A DNA stretch of 64,000 bases, from the NCBI GenBank assembly GCA_025451875.1, contig JANWJQ010000020.1, positions 28,998-92,997 of the forward strand, written 5' to 3'. The position numbers and the translations under genes were made by a program. This document shows positions 47,154 through 56,434 of this stretch, one piece after another (positions within the stretch are counted from its first letter, which is position 1; each line of letters begins with the position of its first letter). Below the pieces are notes generated by a model. The model worked only from the letters and a program-made list of their open reading frames with translations, made no database searches and was not told where the DNA came from. The stretch comes from Rhizomicrobium sp. (lineage in GTDB: Bacteria > Pseudomonadota > Alphaproteobacteria > Micropepsales > Micropepsaceae).

Positions 47154-47569
47154 TGGCGTATTGGCTGTTCAAGACCGAGCCGGAAACCTTCTCCTGGCAG
47201 ATGCAGAAGAAAAAGGGTGCCAAGGGCGAGCCGTGGAGCGGCGTTCGCAACTTCGCCGCCGCCAAGCATATGAAAGCAATGAAGAAGGGCGATCTCGGGT
47301 TCTTCTATCACACCGGCGATGAGAAGCAGATCGTCGGCATCGTGGAAGTCATCGCCGAATACAAACCCGATCCTACCGATGAGACCGGCCGGTTTGGCCT
47401 TGTCGATGTCAAAGCGGTCAAAGATGTGCCCACGCCGGTGACTTTGGCGCAGGTGAAAGCCGATCCCAGGCTCAAGACGATGGTGCTCGTGCGCGAAGCG
47501 CGGCTGTCCGTCCAGCCGGTAACCGACGCGGAGTGGAAGCATATCTGCAAGCTGGGCGGCGTGAAGTAA
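47153..47569 (+). CDS. EVE domain protein
   Basis: MAYWLFKTEPETFSWQ, WSGVRNFAAAKHMKAMKKGDLGFFYHTG; TGATG overlap with the YciI gene. Confidence 0.94.
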   Translation: MAYWLFKTEPETFSWQMQKKKGAKGEPWSGVRNFAAAKHMKAMKKGDLGFFYHTGDEKQIVGIVEVIAEYKPDPTDETGRFGLVDVKAVKDVPTPVTLAQVKADPRLKTMVLVREARLSVQPVTDAEWKHICKLGGVK

Positions 47570-48061
47570 TCAGCTCTTGGCCTGATAGAGAACCGTGCCG
47601 TCATCGCTCTTGATGCTGTGCAGGTGCACGCATTTCGGATCGTTGATTTGGCGGCACACAAGATCGGCCTCGATCACATATTTCGAAACCTCTGTTGCGG
47701 CGAGGCAGGCATAGCGGCCTTGCGTAGCGGTCCTTCTCGGCAAGGGGCTGGCGAGTTGTCCGAACTGCGGCACGATTCCCATGTTCTTGGCGTTCACCAG
47801 TTCCATGGCGCAGAACAGCATGGCGCCTTTGGCCTTCTCGTCCTGCGTGGTTTCCTTGAACGCCGGGCGTGGTTGCTGTGCGCGTGCGAGCGCTGCCATC
47901 TGTTGTGCCTGCTCCTGTTGCGCCGCGACGGTTTCGACGTGACGCTGCCATGCGAAGTAACCGGCGACGACGATCGCGATCGCAAAGCCCCCGATCAAAA
48001 CAATACGCGCCGCAGCCCATTCACGCGCGGTGGCGCGTTTCATGTCATCGTATTCCGTCAT
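47570..48061 (-). CDS. Hypothetical single-TM protein
   Basis: N-terminal TM segment (ARIVLIGGFAIAIVVAGYFAW), Cys-containing C-terminal domain. Confidence 0.7.
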   Translation of the reverse strand: MTEYDDMKRATAREWAAARIVLIGGFAIAIVVAGYFAWQRHVETVAAQQEQAQQMAALARAQQPRPAFKETTQDEKAKGAMLFCAMELVNAKNMGIVPQFGQLASPLPRRTATQGRYACLAATEVSKYVIEADLVCRQINDPKCVHLHSIKSDDGTVLYQAKS

Positions 48062-48087
48062 TTCAGTCCCCGATAGATATCTGAATC

Positions 48088-49587
48088 TCAGCGCATGGTC
48101 GGAATGTTGAAATCCACATTCTCGCGCACGCCGCCCTTGGGCCAACGTTGCGTGACTGTCTTGATCTTGGTCCAGAAACGCACGCCCTCGGTGCCGTGCT
48201 GGTTAACATCGCCGAAGGCCGAGCGCTTCCAGCCGCCGAAAGTGTGATAGGCCAGCGGCACCGGGATCGGAATGTTGATGCCGACCATGCCGACATTCAC
48301 CTTGGCGGCGAATTCACGCGCTGCATCGCCGTCGCGCGTGAAGATGGCGACGCCGTTGCCATATGTGTGGTTGGAGGGCAGGGAGATAGCCTCGTCGAAA
48401 TCCTTCGCCCGCGCAATCTGTAGCACTGGCCCGAAGATTTCTTCTTGATAAGTTTTCATGTTGGGCGTCACGCGGTCGAACAAGGAGCCGCCGAGGTAAA
48501 ACCCCTTGTCATAGCCCTGCATCTTGAAGCCGCGGCCGTCGACGACGAGTTCGGCGCCTTCCTTCACGCCCATCTCGATATAGTCCTTCACCTTGTCGCG
48601 CTGCTGCGCGGTGACCATCGGACCGTAGTCGGATTCCGGATCGGTCGGGATGCCGACGCGCAAGGCTTCCACGCGGGGCTTGAGCTTCTTCACCAGCGCA
48701 TCGGCGGTCTTCTCGCCCACCGGCACGGCGACGGAGATCGCCATGCAGCGCTCGCCGGCGGAGCCGTAACCCGCGCCGATCAGTTCGTTCGTGACCTGGT
48801 CCAGATCGGCGTCCGGCATGATGATGGCATGGTTCTTCGCGCCGCCCATTGCCTGCACGCGTTTTCCGTGGCTCGTGCCGCGCGAATAGACATATTCGGC
48901 AATCGCGGTGGAACCGACGAAACTCACTGCCTTGATATCTGGATCTTCGAGGATCGCATCGACCGCTTCCTTGTCGCCGTTGACGACCTGCAGCACGCCG
49001 GCCGGCGCGCCCGCTTCCATCATCAGTTCGGCAAGACGCAGCGGAACGGACGGATCCTTTTCGCTGGGCTTGTTGATGAAACAGTTTCCGCAGGCGATGG
49101 CGACGCCGAACATCCACATCGGGATCATCGCCGGGAAGTTGAACGGCGTGATGCCGGCGACGACGCCGAGCGGCTGGCGCATCGAATAGATGTCGATACC
49201 GGGGCCTGCGCCCTCGGTGTATTCGCCTTTCTGCAGATGCGGGATGCCGCAGGAGAATTCGATCACTTCAAGGCCGCGCTGCACGTCGCCGCGCGCATCG
49301 GCCAGCACCTTGCCATGCTCGTCGGAGAGCATGCGGGCCAGCTGGTCCATGTTCTTTTCGACCAGCGATTTGAAATTGAACATCACCCGCGCGCGGCGCT
49401 GCGGATTGACGGCCGCCCATTCCGGGAAAACCTTCAACGCGGCATCCACGGCCTTTCGCATTTCGGCGCGGCTGGCGAGGGCGACCTTGGCCTGGACTTC
49501 GCCGGTCGCCGGATTGAACACGTCGCCGAAACGGCCGGACGTGCCTTTTACTATCTGGCCTGCGATGAAATGGGAAAGCTCTTTCAT
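48088..49587 (-). CDS. mmsA: Methylmalonate-semialdehyde dehydrogenase (CoA-acylating)
   Basis: GVVAGITPFNFPAMIPMWMFGVAIACGN, GYGSAGERCMAISV, INIPIPVPLAYHTFGGWKRSAFGD. Confidence 0.95.
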   Translation of the reverse strand: MKELSHFIAGQIVKGTSGRFGDVFNPATGEVQAKVALASRAEMRKAVDAALKVFPEWAAVNPQRRARVMFNFKSLVEKNMDQLARMLSDEHGKVLADARGDVQRGLEVIEFSCGIPHLQKGEYTEGAGPGIDIYSMRQPLGVVAGITPFNFPAMIPMWMFGVAIACGNCFINKPSEKDPSVPLRLAELMMEAGAPAGVLQVVNGDKEAVDAILEDPDIKAVSFVGSTAIAEYVYSRGTSHGKRVQAMGGAKNHAIIMPDADLDQVTNELIGAGYGSAGERCMAISVAVPVGEKTADALVKKLKPRVEALRVGIPTDPESDYGPMVTAQQRDKVKDYIEMGVKEGAELVVDGRGFKMQGYDKGFYLGGSLFDRVTPNMKTYQEEIFGPVLQIARAKDFDEAISLPSNHTYGNGVAIFTRDGDAAREFAAKVNVGMVGINIPIPVPLAYHTFGGWKRSAFGDVNQHGTEGVRFWTKIKTVTQRWPKGGVRENVDFNIPTMR

Positions 49588-49683
49588 GATGGTTCCACCC
49601 TGTTCTAAGCGAAAACTAAGCGCCACCCGACCGGCGGAGTGGTTTACCGAAGCGGGGGTGTATGGGCAACGCACAAGCAAAAA

Positions 49684-49707
49684 GGGCCGCACCCGAAGGT
49701 GCAGCCC
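49684..49707 (-). terminator. Intrinsic terminator of the Inh-like gene
   Basis: Minus strand GGGCTGCACC-TTCG-GGTGCGGCCC followed by TTTTTG. Confidence 0.7.
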
Positions 49708-49734
49708 TCTTCACCCGAAGAGCCGGATTTGCGT

Positions 49735-50073
49735 TTAGCGGGCGAGCGCCACGGTGCGGCCGTCGGCCACGCGCTTGCCTTCATAGTTGTCGCCCTTGGG
49801 TTGCAGATAGGCGACCAGTTCGTTGTTGTTGGACAGCAGCTGCAGCCGGGAGCCGACCGCTTTCCAGTGACCGACCGCCGCACCGCCATTGGTGCAGTCG
49901 CCGGCATTGGTGACATCGCCGCTGTCGGCGAGGGTCAGTGTGCAGGCAGCATCGGCAGCGCCGACCGTCAGCTTCCAAGCGCCGGTGACGGCGGCTGTAT
50001 CGGCCGCGTGAGCAGCACCGATGAGACCGAGGGCGACGACGCTACCGAGAGCGATTGAGTGAAACTTATTCAT
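49735..50073 (-). CDS. AprI/Inh-family-like exported protease-inhibitor domain protein
   Basis: Signal peptide; GAWKLTVGAADAACTLTLADSG...GHWKAVGSRLQLLSNNNELVAYLQPKGDNYEG. Confidence 0.8.
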   Translation of the reverse strand: MNKFHSIALGSVVALGLIGAAHAADTAAVTGAWKLTVGAADAACTLTLADSGDVTNAGDCTNGGAAVGHWKAVGSRLQLLSNNNELVAYLQPKGDNYEGKRVADGRTVALAR

Positions 50074-50075
50074 GA

Positions 50076-50106
50076 CTGAATGCCTCCGTAAGTATTTAGC
50101 ATTCAG
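50076..50106 (-). promoter_or_regulatory. Leader hairpin of the Inh-like gene enclosing the SD
   Basis: Minus strand CTGAATGC-N15-GCATTCAG; ACGGAGG lies at the loop/3' arm, ATG 2 nt after the stem. Confidence 0.5.
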
Positions 50107-50372
50107 GAGAGTAGGAACTGCCCCCCGGAATGAGAAGTGCCAAAACCGCATAGGTGCAGATTTTTTTTGCATGACAGGTTTTTTTGTTCCCAACCAATTG
50201 ATTCTAAAAGGAATGATTATTTGACAATCTGTCAGTAAAATCGCCGCGCTGCAGCATTCCCTTCGCACTCGCACAATAAAATTACCGCGAAGGTGCAGTC
50301 TTGTGCATTGCAGCGATTCTTGACGAGGGAGGCCGGTCGGCTCCTGATAGGCAAAAGCCATCGAGGACTGCC

Positions 50373-51251
50373 GTGCCCCGCATCACCATCACCCCGCTTA
50401 CGCCCACCATCGGCGCCGTCATCGGCAATGTGGATCTGTCGAAAAATGTGGATGACGAACTGGTCGCAGACATCCGTGCGGCCCTTCTCAAACACAAGGT
50501 GGTGTTCTTCGAGGATCAGCACATCAGTGCCGTACAGCATCGCGATTTCGCCGCCCGCTTCGGAGACCTGCACACCCATCCGCTTTATCCCGGCGTGCCG
50601 GAAGCGCCGGAAATGTTCATCCTCGACAACCACGCCAACAATCCAACCGACAACGATGCGTGGCACACCGATGTGACGTTCATCGAGACGCCGCCGCTGG
50701 GCGCGATCCTCTATGCAAAGCTGTTGCCGGAAAATGGCGGCGACACTTGCTGGGCGAATATGCAGGCGGCTTATGAAGCACTGTCGAAGCCGTTGCAGCG
50801 CTTTCTCTCCGAACTCGATGCCGTGCACGATTTCAATCGCGGCTTTCCGCAACAAGGCCAGGTCGCCAAACAAGCCGGCAGCGACAAGGCAGCGAAAGCG
50901 CGTGAAGAACATCCACCTGTCATCCATCCCGTCGTGCGCACCCATCCGGAAACCGGTGCGGACAGCCTGTTTGTGAATTACGGCTTCACCGACCGCATCA
51001 AGGGGCTGCGCCGCAATGAAAGCGAAGCTCTGCTCAACATGCTCTTCGTGCATGTGCAGAAGCCGGAATTCCAGGTGCGCTGGAAGTGGAAGCCGAACGC
51101 CATCGCCTTCTGGGACAATCGCATCACGCAGCATTACGCGGTGAACGATTATCTGCCCGCGCGACGCGTCATGCACCGCGCCACGATCATCGGCGACCGG
51201 CCCTTCAATCGTGCCCGCAAGCCTGCCGATGTGAAGATCGCGGCGGAGTGA
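50373..51251 (+). CDS. TauD/TfdA-family dioxygenase (probable GTG start)
   Basis: AWHTDVTFIETPPLGAILYAK, GDTCWANMQAAYEAL, VNDYLPARRVMHRATIIGDRP. Confidence 0.92.
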   Translation: MPRITITPLTPTIGAVIGNVDLSKNVDDELVADIRAALLKHKVVFFEDQHISAVQHRDFAARFGDLHTHPLYPGVPEAPEMFILDNHANNPTDNDAWHTDVTFIETPPLGAILYAKLLPENGGDTCWANMQAAYEALSKPLQRFLSELDAVHDFNRGFPQQGQVAKQAGSDKAAKAREEHPPVIHPVVRTHPETGADSLFVNYGFTDRIKGLRRNESEALLNMLFVHVQKPEFQVRWKWKPNAIAFWDNRITQHYAVNDYLPARRVMHRATIIGDRPFNRARKPADVKIAAE

Positions 51252-51263
51252 TCGGCGGTTCCG

Positions 51264-52175
51264 TCAGCGTCCTCCAATGAAGGCTTCGAGATCGGCGTTG
51301 AGCTTGTCCATATGGGTGAACATCAGCCCGTGCGGCGCACCGTCATAGATGATGAGAGCACTGTCGGGGATCAATTCCGCGGTGCGCCTTCCGGTCAACG
51401 GCAAGGGTGCTGACGCATCGGCTGTACCCTGCGCGATCAATGTCGGAACCTTCACCGAACGGCAGTCGGGCCGGAAGTCGTTATCCGTGATGGCTTTGTT
51501 GCAGGCGATTGCCACATGGAGCGGTATTTGCGCCATCGTCGCCATGCCCCAGTCGATCATCGCCTGAGATGTCTGCGGCACGAAGAACGGCCTGGAATTG
51601 TCGATCAGCCATTTTGGAAAATCCCTGCGCCATTGTTCGCGCATTCCTTCGAACAGGGCGCCATCCATGCCGTCCGGATTGTCGGCGGTCTTCAGGAGGC
51701 AAGGTGTTGTCGGCGCGATAAGCGCGATCTTCGCCACGCGCGATGCACCGTGCCGCGAAAGATACCGCACGATCTCATTGCAGCCCATCGAGTGCCCGAT
51801 GAGCGTGGCGTCCTTCAGGTCGTGCGCCTCCAGAACGGCGGCGAGATCGTCGGCCAGCGTGTCGATGCGATAATCGTAAGGCTGGTCCGAGCGGCCGTGA
51901 CCGCGCCGGTCGAAGGCAACGACGCGATAGCCGCGCTCGAGGAAATGCGCGTGCTGGTATTGCCAGATGTCGTTGGTCACGGCCCAGCTATGCAAGAAGA
52001 CCAGTGTGCGGCCTTCGCCCCAATCCTTTGAGAAGAGTTCGATGCCGTCTTTTGTCTTCACCTTGGTCATGGGTCTGTTCCTTGTTGCGATTTGCCCGCG
52101 CGCGGGCGGGATATCGGTGATTGCGGCCAGCGCGGCCGCGGTTTTCATAAGCGTTCTGCGGTTCATGGCGTTCAC
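51264..52175 (-). CDS. Alpha/beta hydrolase (chloroperoxidase/esterase type), possible Tat/Sec signal
   Basis: TLVFLHSWAVTNDIWQYQ, FDRRGHGRSDQP, LIGHSMGCNEIVRYLSR. Confidence 0.92.
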   Translation of the reverse strand: MNAMNRRTLMKTAAALAAITDIPPARGQIATRNRPMTKVKTKDGIELFSKDWGEGRTLVFLHSWAVTNDIWQYQHAHFLERGYRVVAFDRRGHGRSDQPYDYRIDTLADDLAAVLEAHDLKDATLIGHSMGCNEIVRYLSRHGASRVAKIALIAPTTPCLLKTADNPDGMDGALFEGMREQWRRDFPKWLIDNSRPFFVPQTSQAMIDWGMATMAQIPLHVAIACNKAITDNDFRPDCRSVKVPTLIAQGTADASAPLPLTGRRTAELIPDSALIIYDGAPHGLMFTHMDKLNADLEAFIGGR

Positions 52176-52540
52176 CGCGAGAAATCGATGAACTGGTAAT
52201 CCGCCTGGATGCGGCCATCGTCGGCGAGCACGAGGAATTCAAATCCCGTAGCCACGATTTCTTCGGTCGCCTTGCGCAACATGTGCCAGTTGAAGCGCAC
52301 GACATTGTGGTGCGCCTGCGCATTGCCGGCGGCGCGGAAGATGTTCAGTCCCGGCGCGATGGAGCGTTCATAGGAACCGGCGACGCGCGCTTCGAGCGCG
52401 GCATAGCCGTGACAGGTGTGGGATTTGGAATAATGCAGTCCATCCGGCGCCCACAATTCGACGATATCGAGCCGGCGCTGGTCGATGTCCGGTTCGTTCC
52501 ACAACGCTATGTAGCGGTCAGTAAGGTTCTCGATATCCAT
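52172..52540 (-). CDS. SnoaL/NTF2-like protein
   Basis: LTDRYIALWNEPDIDQRRLDIVELWAPDGLHY. Confidence 0.82.
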   Translation of the reverse strand: MDIENLTDRYIALWNEPDIDQRRLDIVELWAPDGLHYSKSHTCHGYAALEARVAGSYERSIAPGLNIFRAAGNAQAHHNVVRFNWHMLRKATEEIVATGFEFLVLADDGRIQADYQFIDFSR

Positions 52541-52579
52541 GTGTCTCTCCTTCGCTGAGGAGAGATTGGGAGCGCGCCC

Positions 52580-52598
52580 CGCGTAAAACGATTACGCG
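52580..52598. promoter_or_regulatory. Inverted repeat upstream of the NTF2-hydrolase operon
   Basis: CGCGTAA-AACGA-TTACGCG, perfect 7-bp arms. Confidence 0.5.
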
Positions 52599-52615
52599 CG
52601 AGGTAAGAAAAAGAC

Positions 52616-53407
52616 CTATGCCGAAAGTTTTTTCACCAAAGCGCGCGTCGCGTCGTCAGCGGGGAAGAAGGACTCGATGGCAAGTTCGCTGAGCGTCACA
52701 TCGACGGGCGAACCAAACACCATGGTGGTGGTGAAGAAAGACAGAAGGCCTGCCTTGATGCGCACCTTGAAGGGAATGACGATCGCGTCGCCGGGCGACA
52801 CGTGTGTGGGCGCGGACGGCGCGGGATAGGAAAGCATCTCCTTCTGCAGCGCGATCAGCTTCGGATCGGCGGTAAGCTCCACGCGTTCGCGCAATTGATG
52901 CAGCAAATGGGCGCGCCATTCGCCGAGATTTTCCACGCGCGGTGCCATGCCGTCGGGATGCAGCGTAAGCCGCATGCCATTGACCGGCGGCTTCAGCAAT
53001 TCTTCCGCGACGCCTTCATAGAGTTCCTGCAATGCGCTGTTGCTCGCCACCACGTTCCAATACCGGTCGATGGCAAAGCAGGGATAAGGCTTCTGGCTTT
53101 CGATGATGGCGTCGATCGCGGCGCGCGCCGGGCCTAGCGCCGGGTCATTCAGATTGCGTTCGGAAAAGATCGGCGCATAGCCCGCCGCCACCAGCAGCAC
53201 ATTGCGCTCGCGCATCGGCACTTCGAGCTGCTCGGCCAGATGCAGGATCATCTCGCGGCTGGGTTGCGAGCGCCCGGTTTCCACGAAACTCAGATGCCGC
53301 GCGGAAATCCGCGCGTCACCGGCAAGATCGAGCTGGCTCAGATGGCGGCGCTGGCGCCATTGCCGCAACTGGCTTCCGACGGGCTGAACGGTCATGCCCC
53401 AAACCAT
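52616..53407 (-). CDS. XRE-family regulator with MmyB-like ligand-binding domain
   Basis: LRQWRQRRHLSQLDLAGDARISARHLSFVETGRSQPSREMILHLAEQL; MmyB-like C-terminal region. Confidence 0.93.
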   Translation of the reverse strand: MVWGMTVQPVGSQLRQWRQRRHLSQLDLAGDARISARHLSFVETGRSQPSREMILHLAEQLEVPMRERNVLLVAAGYAPIFSERNLNDPALGPARAAIDAIIESQKPYPCFAIDRYWNVVASNSALQELYEGVAEELLKPPVNGMRLTLHPDGMAPRVENLGEWRAHLLHQLRERVELTADPKLIALQKEMLSYPAPSAPTHVSPGDAIVIPFKVRIKAGLLSFFTTTMVFGSPVDVTLSELAIESFFPADDATRALVKKLSA

Positions 53408-53431
53408 AAGTCCGGAGCGGCGCCAATTCCA

Positions 53432-53446
53432 TTACCTCACAGGTAA
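53432..53446. promoter_or_regulatory. Inverted repeat upstream of the XRE gene
   Basis: TTACCT-CAC-AGGTAA, perfect 6-bp arms. Confidence 0.45.
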
Positions 53447-53447
53447 G

Positions 53448-54254
53448 CTATCGGCCTTTGAATTCGGGCGTGCGCTTTTGCACGAAGGCCAGCATGCCTT
53501 CCTTCGCGTCTTCGCTGCGGATCAACGGCAAAAGCTGCAGATAGACGTGATGCACATGCTCGCCGAACGCCTCGCTCAATCCCATCCGCATCATGCGTTT
53601 GGCGGCCTGCACCGCCAGCGGCGCATTGGCCGCGATCTCCGCCGCGAGCGCACGGGCTTCCTTCATCAGATCCGCATCGGGAACGACCTTCGCGACCAGT
53701 CCCAATTCCAAAGATTGTTCGGGCGAGAGCGTGCGTCCGGTGAAAATGAGTTCCGCGGCTTTTTGCCAGCCGAGCAGGCGCGGCAAAAGCCAGGTGCCGC
53801 CGGATTCCGGAAGGATGCCGCGTTTGCAGAAGGAGAGGGCGAGTTTCGCCGATTGACCCATGATGCGAATATCGCAACCGATGGCAGTGTCCGCGCCGTA
53901 ACCCGCCGCGCCGCCATTGATGGCGCAGATGATCGGCGTGTTGATGTCATGCAGAACGGTCGGCGGCGCGGAGCGCAGGTCGATATCGGTCGCGCTCACG
54001 CCGCTTTCGCCAACCGATTGCTGGCCGGAAGTCTGAAGTTTGAGATCGAGGCCTGCGCAGAACGCGCGACCTTTGCCGGTCAGGATGATGCAGCGGACTT
54101 CAGGATCGCGGTCGGCTTCAAGCAGATGGTCGGACAGTGCGCGCAGCATTGGTCCGGAAATCGTGTTCATCCGATCAGGCGCGTTCAGCGTGATGGTCGC
54201 GATATGCTCCGAAACTTCGTAGAGCACTTCATCGCCGTCGATGCGCTTGTCCAT
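53448..54254 (-). CDS. Enoyl-CoA hydratase/isomerase
   Basis: IILTGKGRAFCAGLDLK, AINGGAAGYGADTAIGCDIRIM, RGILPESGGTWLLPRLLG. Confidence 0.94.
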   Translation of the reverse strand: MDKRIDGDEVLYEVSEHIATITLNAPDRMNTISGPMLRALSDHLLEADRDPEVRCIILTGKGRAFCAGLDLKLQTSGQQSVGESGVSATDIDLRSAPPTVLHDINTPIICAINGGAAGYGADTAIGCDIRIMGQSAKLALSFCKRGILPESGGTWLLPRLLGWQKAAELIFTGRTLSPEQSLELGLVAKVVPDADLMKEARALAAEIAANAPLAVQAAKRMMRMGLSEAFGEHVHHVYLQLLPLIRSEDAKEGMLAFVQKRTPEFKGR

Positions 54255-54329
54255 GGCGTCTCTCCCGTTTTGTTCGGAAAAGATTAGGCCTGAAAATTCC
54301 CGCTGACGAGATTTACGCTACGTCTGCCG

Positions 54330-55112
54330 CTACGTCGGTGGCGGAGAATGCATGTAGGATTGCACCAGCGATCCGGCGATCAGCCGCCATCCGTCCACCA
54401 GCACGAAGAATATGAGCTTGAAGGGCAGGGAGATGATTGTCGGTGGCAGCATCATCATACCCATCGACATCAGGATCGAGGCAACCGCCATATCGATGAT
54501 GAGGAACGGTACGAAGATCAGAAATCCGATCTCGAAGGCACGTTTGAGCTCCGACAGCATGAAAGCGGGTGCCAGCGTGGTCACTTCCACCTGTAGCGGA
54601 TCCTTCGGCACCGTTTCCTTGCGCATGTCGAGGAAGAGCTTGAGATCGGCGTCACGCACATGGGCGAGCATGAATTTCTTCACCGGCACGATGGCTTTGT
54701 TCATCGCATCTTCGGTGGTCATGGTGCCAGCCATCATCGGCTGAACGCCGGCCTGATAAGCCTCGTGCAATGTTGGCCCCATCACGAACAAAGTCAGGAA
54801 CAGTGAAAGCGAAACGATCACCGCATTGGGTGGCGAGGTCTGCACGCCGATGGCGGTGCGCAGCAGCGACAGCACCACCACGATGCGCACAAAGCTCGTC
54901 ATCATGATGAGAATGGATGGCGCCAGGCTCAGAATGCTGATGAGCGCGATGATCTGGACCATGCGGTCCGTGAACATGCCGCCTGACATATCGATGGAGA
55001 GCGTGGACGAACCTGCGCCCGTGGCGGCCATGGCCGGTGCGGCGGCAAAGGCCACGCTCGGCACGAGCAGAAGCATCGCCGCGATCGCGAATCCGAGAAG
55101 GCGCTTGTTCAT
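54330..55112 (-). CDS. fliP: Flagellar biosynthesis protein FliP
   Basis: LSLAPSILIMMTSFVRIVVVLSLLRTAIGVQTSPPNAVIVSLSLFLTLFVM..., MGMMMLPPTIISLPFKLIFFVLVDGW. Confidence 0.97.
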   Translation of the reverse strand: MNKRLLGFAIAAMLLLVPSVAFAAAPAMAATGAGSSTLSIDMSGGMFTDRMVQIIALISILSLAPSILIMMTSFVRIVVVLSLLRTAIGVQTSPPNAVIVSLSLFLTLFVMGPTLHEAYQAGVQPMMAGTMTTEDAMNKAIVPVKKFMLAHVRDADLKLFLDMRKETVPKDPLQVEVTTLAPAFMLSELKRAFEIGFLIFVPFLIIDMAVASILMSMGMMMLPPTIISLPFKLIFFVLVDGWRLIAGSLVQSYMHSPPPT

Positions 55113-55435
55113 ACGGCGCTCTCCGGTGACATCAAGGGCTGCGTCTGCAGCGACTGTGTGTGTTCTTGCAGAAGTGCTGCGGGAATTCCGTTCTCGACGA
55201 CATCGGCGCCTTGCGGCCCCACAAGAAGAAGATGTTCGACGCCATCGCGGCGCAGAAGAAAGAGTTTGTGGCGTGGACCGATCATCAGGGTCTCCACGAC
55301 GCTCAATCTTTTCTGCGAACCGCCGCCCATAACGCCGGGCACACCGAAGCGCCGCGCCGCAAGCCATGCACCGCCGAGAAGCCCGCCGACGAGAAGCAGG
55401 GAAGCGAAATATCGTCCGAGATCGAGAACATCCAT
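55109..55435 (-). CDS. fliO: Flagellar biosynthetic protein FliO
   Basis: N-terminal TM, then RLSVVETLMIGPRHKLFLLRRDGVEHLLLVGPQGADVVE; overlaps fliP. Confidence 0.85.
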   Translation of the reverse strand: MDVLDLGRYFASLLLVGGLLGGAWLAARRFGVPGVMGGGSQKRLSVVETLMIGPRHKLFLLRRDGVEHLLLVGPQGADVVENGIPAALLQEHTQSLQTQPLMSPESAV

Positions 55436-55460
55436 GGACCGCATTCAAGACGCGGTAACC

Positions 55461-55475
55461 TTAAGCGGCGGTTAA
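55461..55475. promoter_or_regulatory. CtrA-type box 1
   Basis: TTAA-GCGGCGG-TTAA (TTAA-N7-TTAA). Confidence 0.7.
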
Positions 55476-55513
55476 AGGCGGGAAGAAATTGCCGGGCAGA
55501 AACATCCACGTCG

Positions 55514-55528
55514 TTAAGCGGCGCTTAA
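55514..55528. promoter_or_regulatory. CtrA-type box 2
   Basis: TTAA-GCGGCGC-TTAA (TTAA-N7-TTAA). Confidence 0.75.
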
Positions 55529-55585
55529 TCGTTCGGGCGCAATCTGGTGATCCTTAAGGCTAACACTTCGTAAAGAGAGGGGCTC

Positions 55586-55996
55586 ATGCAGATTGCCGAT
55601 ATCCCGCTTCTGGGAATGTTGCGCGAGCGCATGTCATGGCTCAACGCCCGTCAGGACACGCTTGCGCAGAACGTCGCGAACGCGGATTCGCCGGGCTATC
55701 TCGCACGCGATCTGAAGCCGATGAGCTTCGATGACATGATGAAGCGCGTGAACGGGGGCGATCGATCTTCGGGTCTGCTCACCACCGATCCACGCCACAT
55801 CAACATCACAGGATCGCAATCTGACAGCTTCGACGGACAGGACGCGCCCGACACCGAGGCCAGCGTCACGGGAAATACCGTCTCGCTCGAAGCCGAAATG
55901 ATGAAGGTCTCCGACACGCAGGCGCAATTCCAGGCGGCGACCAATCTTTATTCCAAAGCGCTCTCGATGATGCGCACCGCCATCGGCAACGGCTGA
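55586..55996 (+). CDS. flgB: Flagellar basal-body rod protein FlgB
   Basis: LNARQDTLAQNVANADSPGYLARDLKPMSF; first gene of a rod/export operon. Confidence 0.95.
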   Translation: MQIADIPLLGMLRERMSWLNARQDTLAQNVANADSPGYLARDLKPMSFDDMMKRVNGGDRSSGLLTTDPRHINITGSQSDSFDGQDAPDTEASVTGNTVSLEAEMMKVSDTQAQFQAATNLYSKALSMMRTAIGNG

Positions 55997-56012
55997 AGAA
56001 AGGTGAAATGAT

Positions 56013-56423
56013 ATGGATCTGAATGCTTCTCTCCAGATTGCGGCCTCCGGTATGCGGGCCCAGTCCAACCGGATGCGCATCATCGCGGAGAATATCGCCA
56101 ACGCGAATTCGACGGCGCAGACACCGGGTGCCGATCCCTATCGCCGCAAGGTGGCGACGGTCACGTCGAATTTCGACCGCGATCTCGGCGCTACGCTGGT
56201 AGAGGCGGGAAAGCCGATACAGGATTCAAGCCCATTCCGCTCGCAATACGATCCGGGCAACCCCGCCGCCGACAAGCAGGGCTATGTGAAGCTGCCAAAT
56301 GTCAATCAGCTCGTCGAAGTGATGGACATGCGCGAAGCGCAGAACTCCTACGAAGCCGACCTCAATGTGATGCAGACGACGAAGTCCATGTTGTCGGGCG
56401 TCATCAATCTTCTCAAACGCTAG
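56013..56423 (+). CDS. flgC: Flagellar basal-body rod protein FlgC
   Basis: IAASGMRAQSNRMRIIAENIANANST..., GYVKLPNVNQLVEVMDMREAQNSYEADLNVM. Confidence 0.97.
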   Translation: MDLNASLQIAASGMRAQSNRMRIIAENIANANSTAQTPGADPYRRKVATVTSNFDRDLGATLVEAGKPIQDSSPFRSQYDPGNPAADKQGYVKLPNVNQLVEVMDMREAQNSYEADLNVMQTTKSMLSGVINLLKR

Positions 56424-56434
56424 GAGACTAAGCG

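Noticed and set aside
48445-49608. 387-aa plus-strand ORF opposite mmsA
   Set aside because: Antisense of a highly conserved dehydrogenase, His/Asp/Arg-biased, no recognisable domain.
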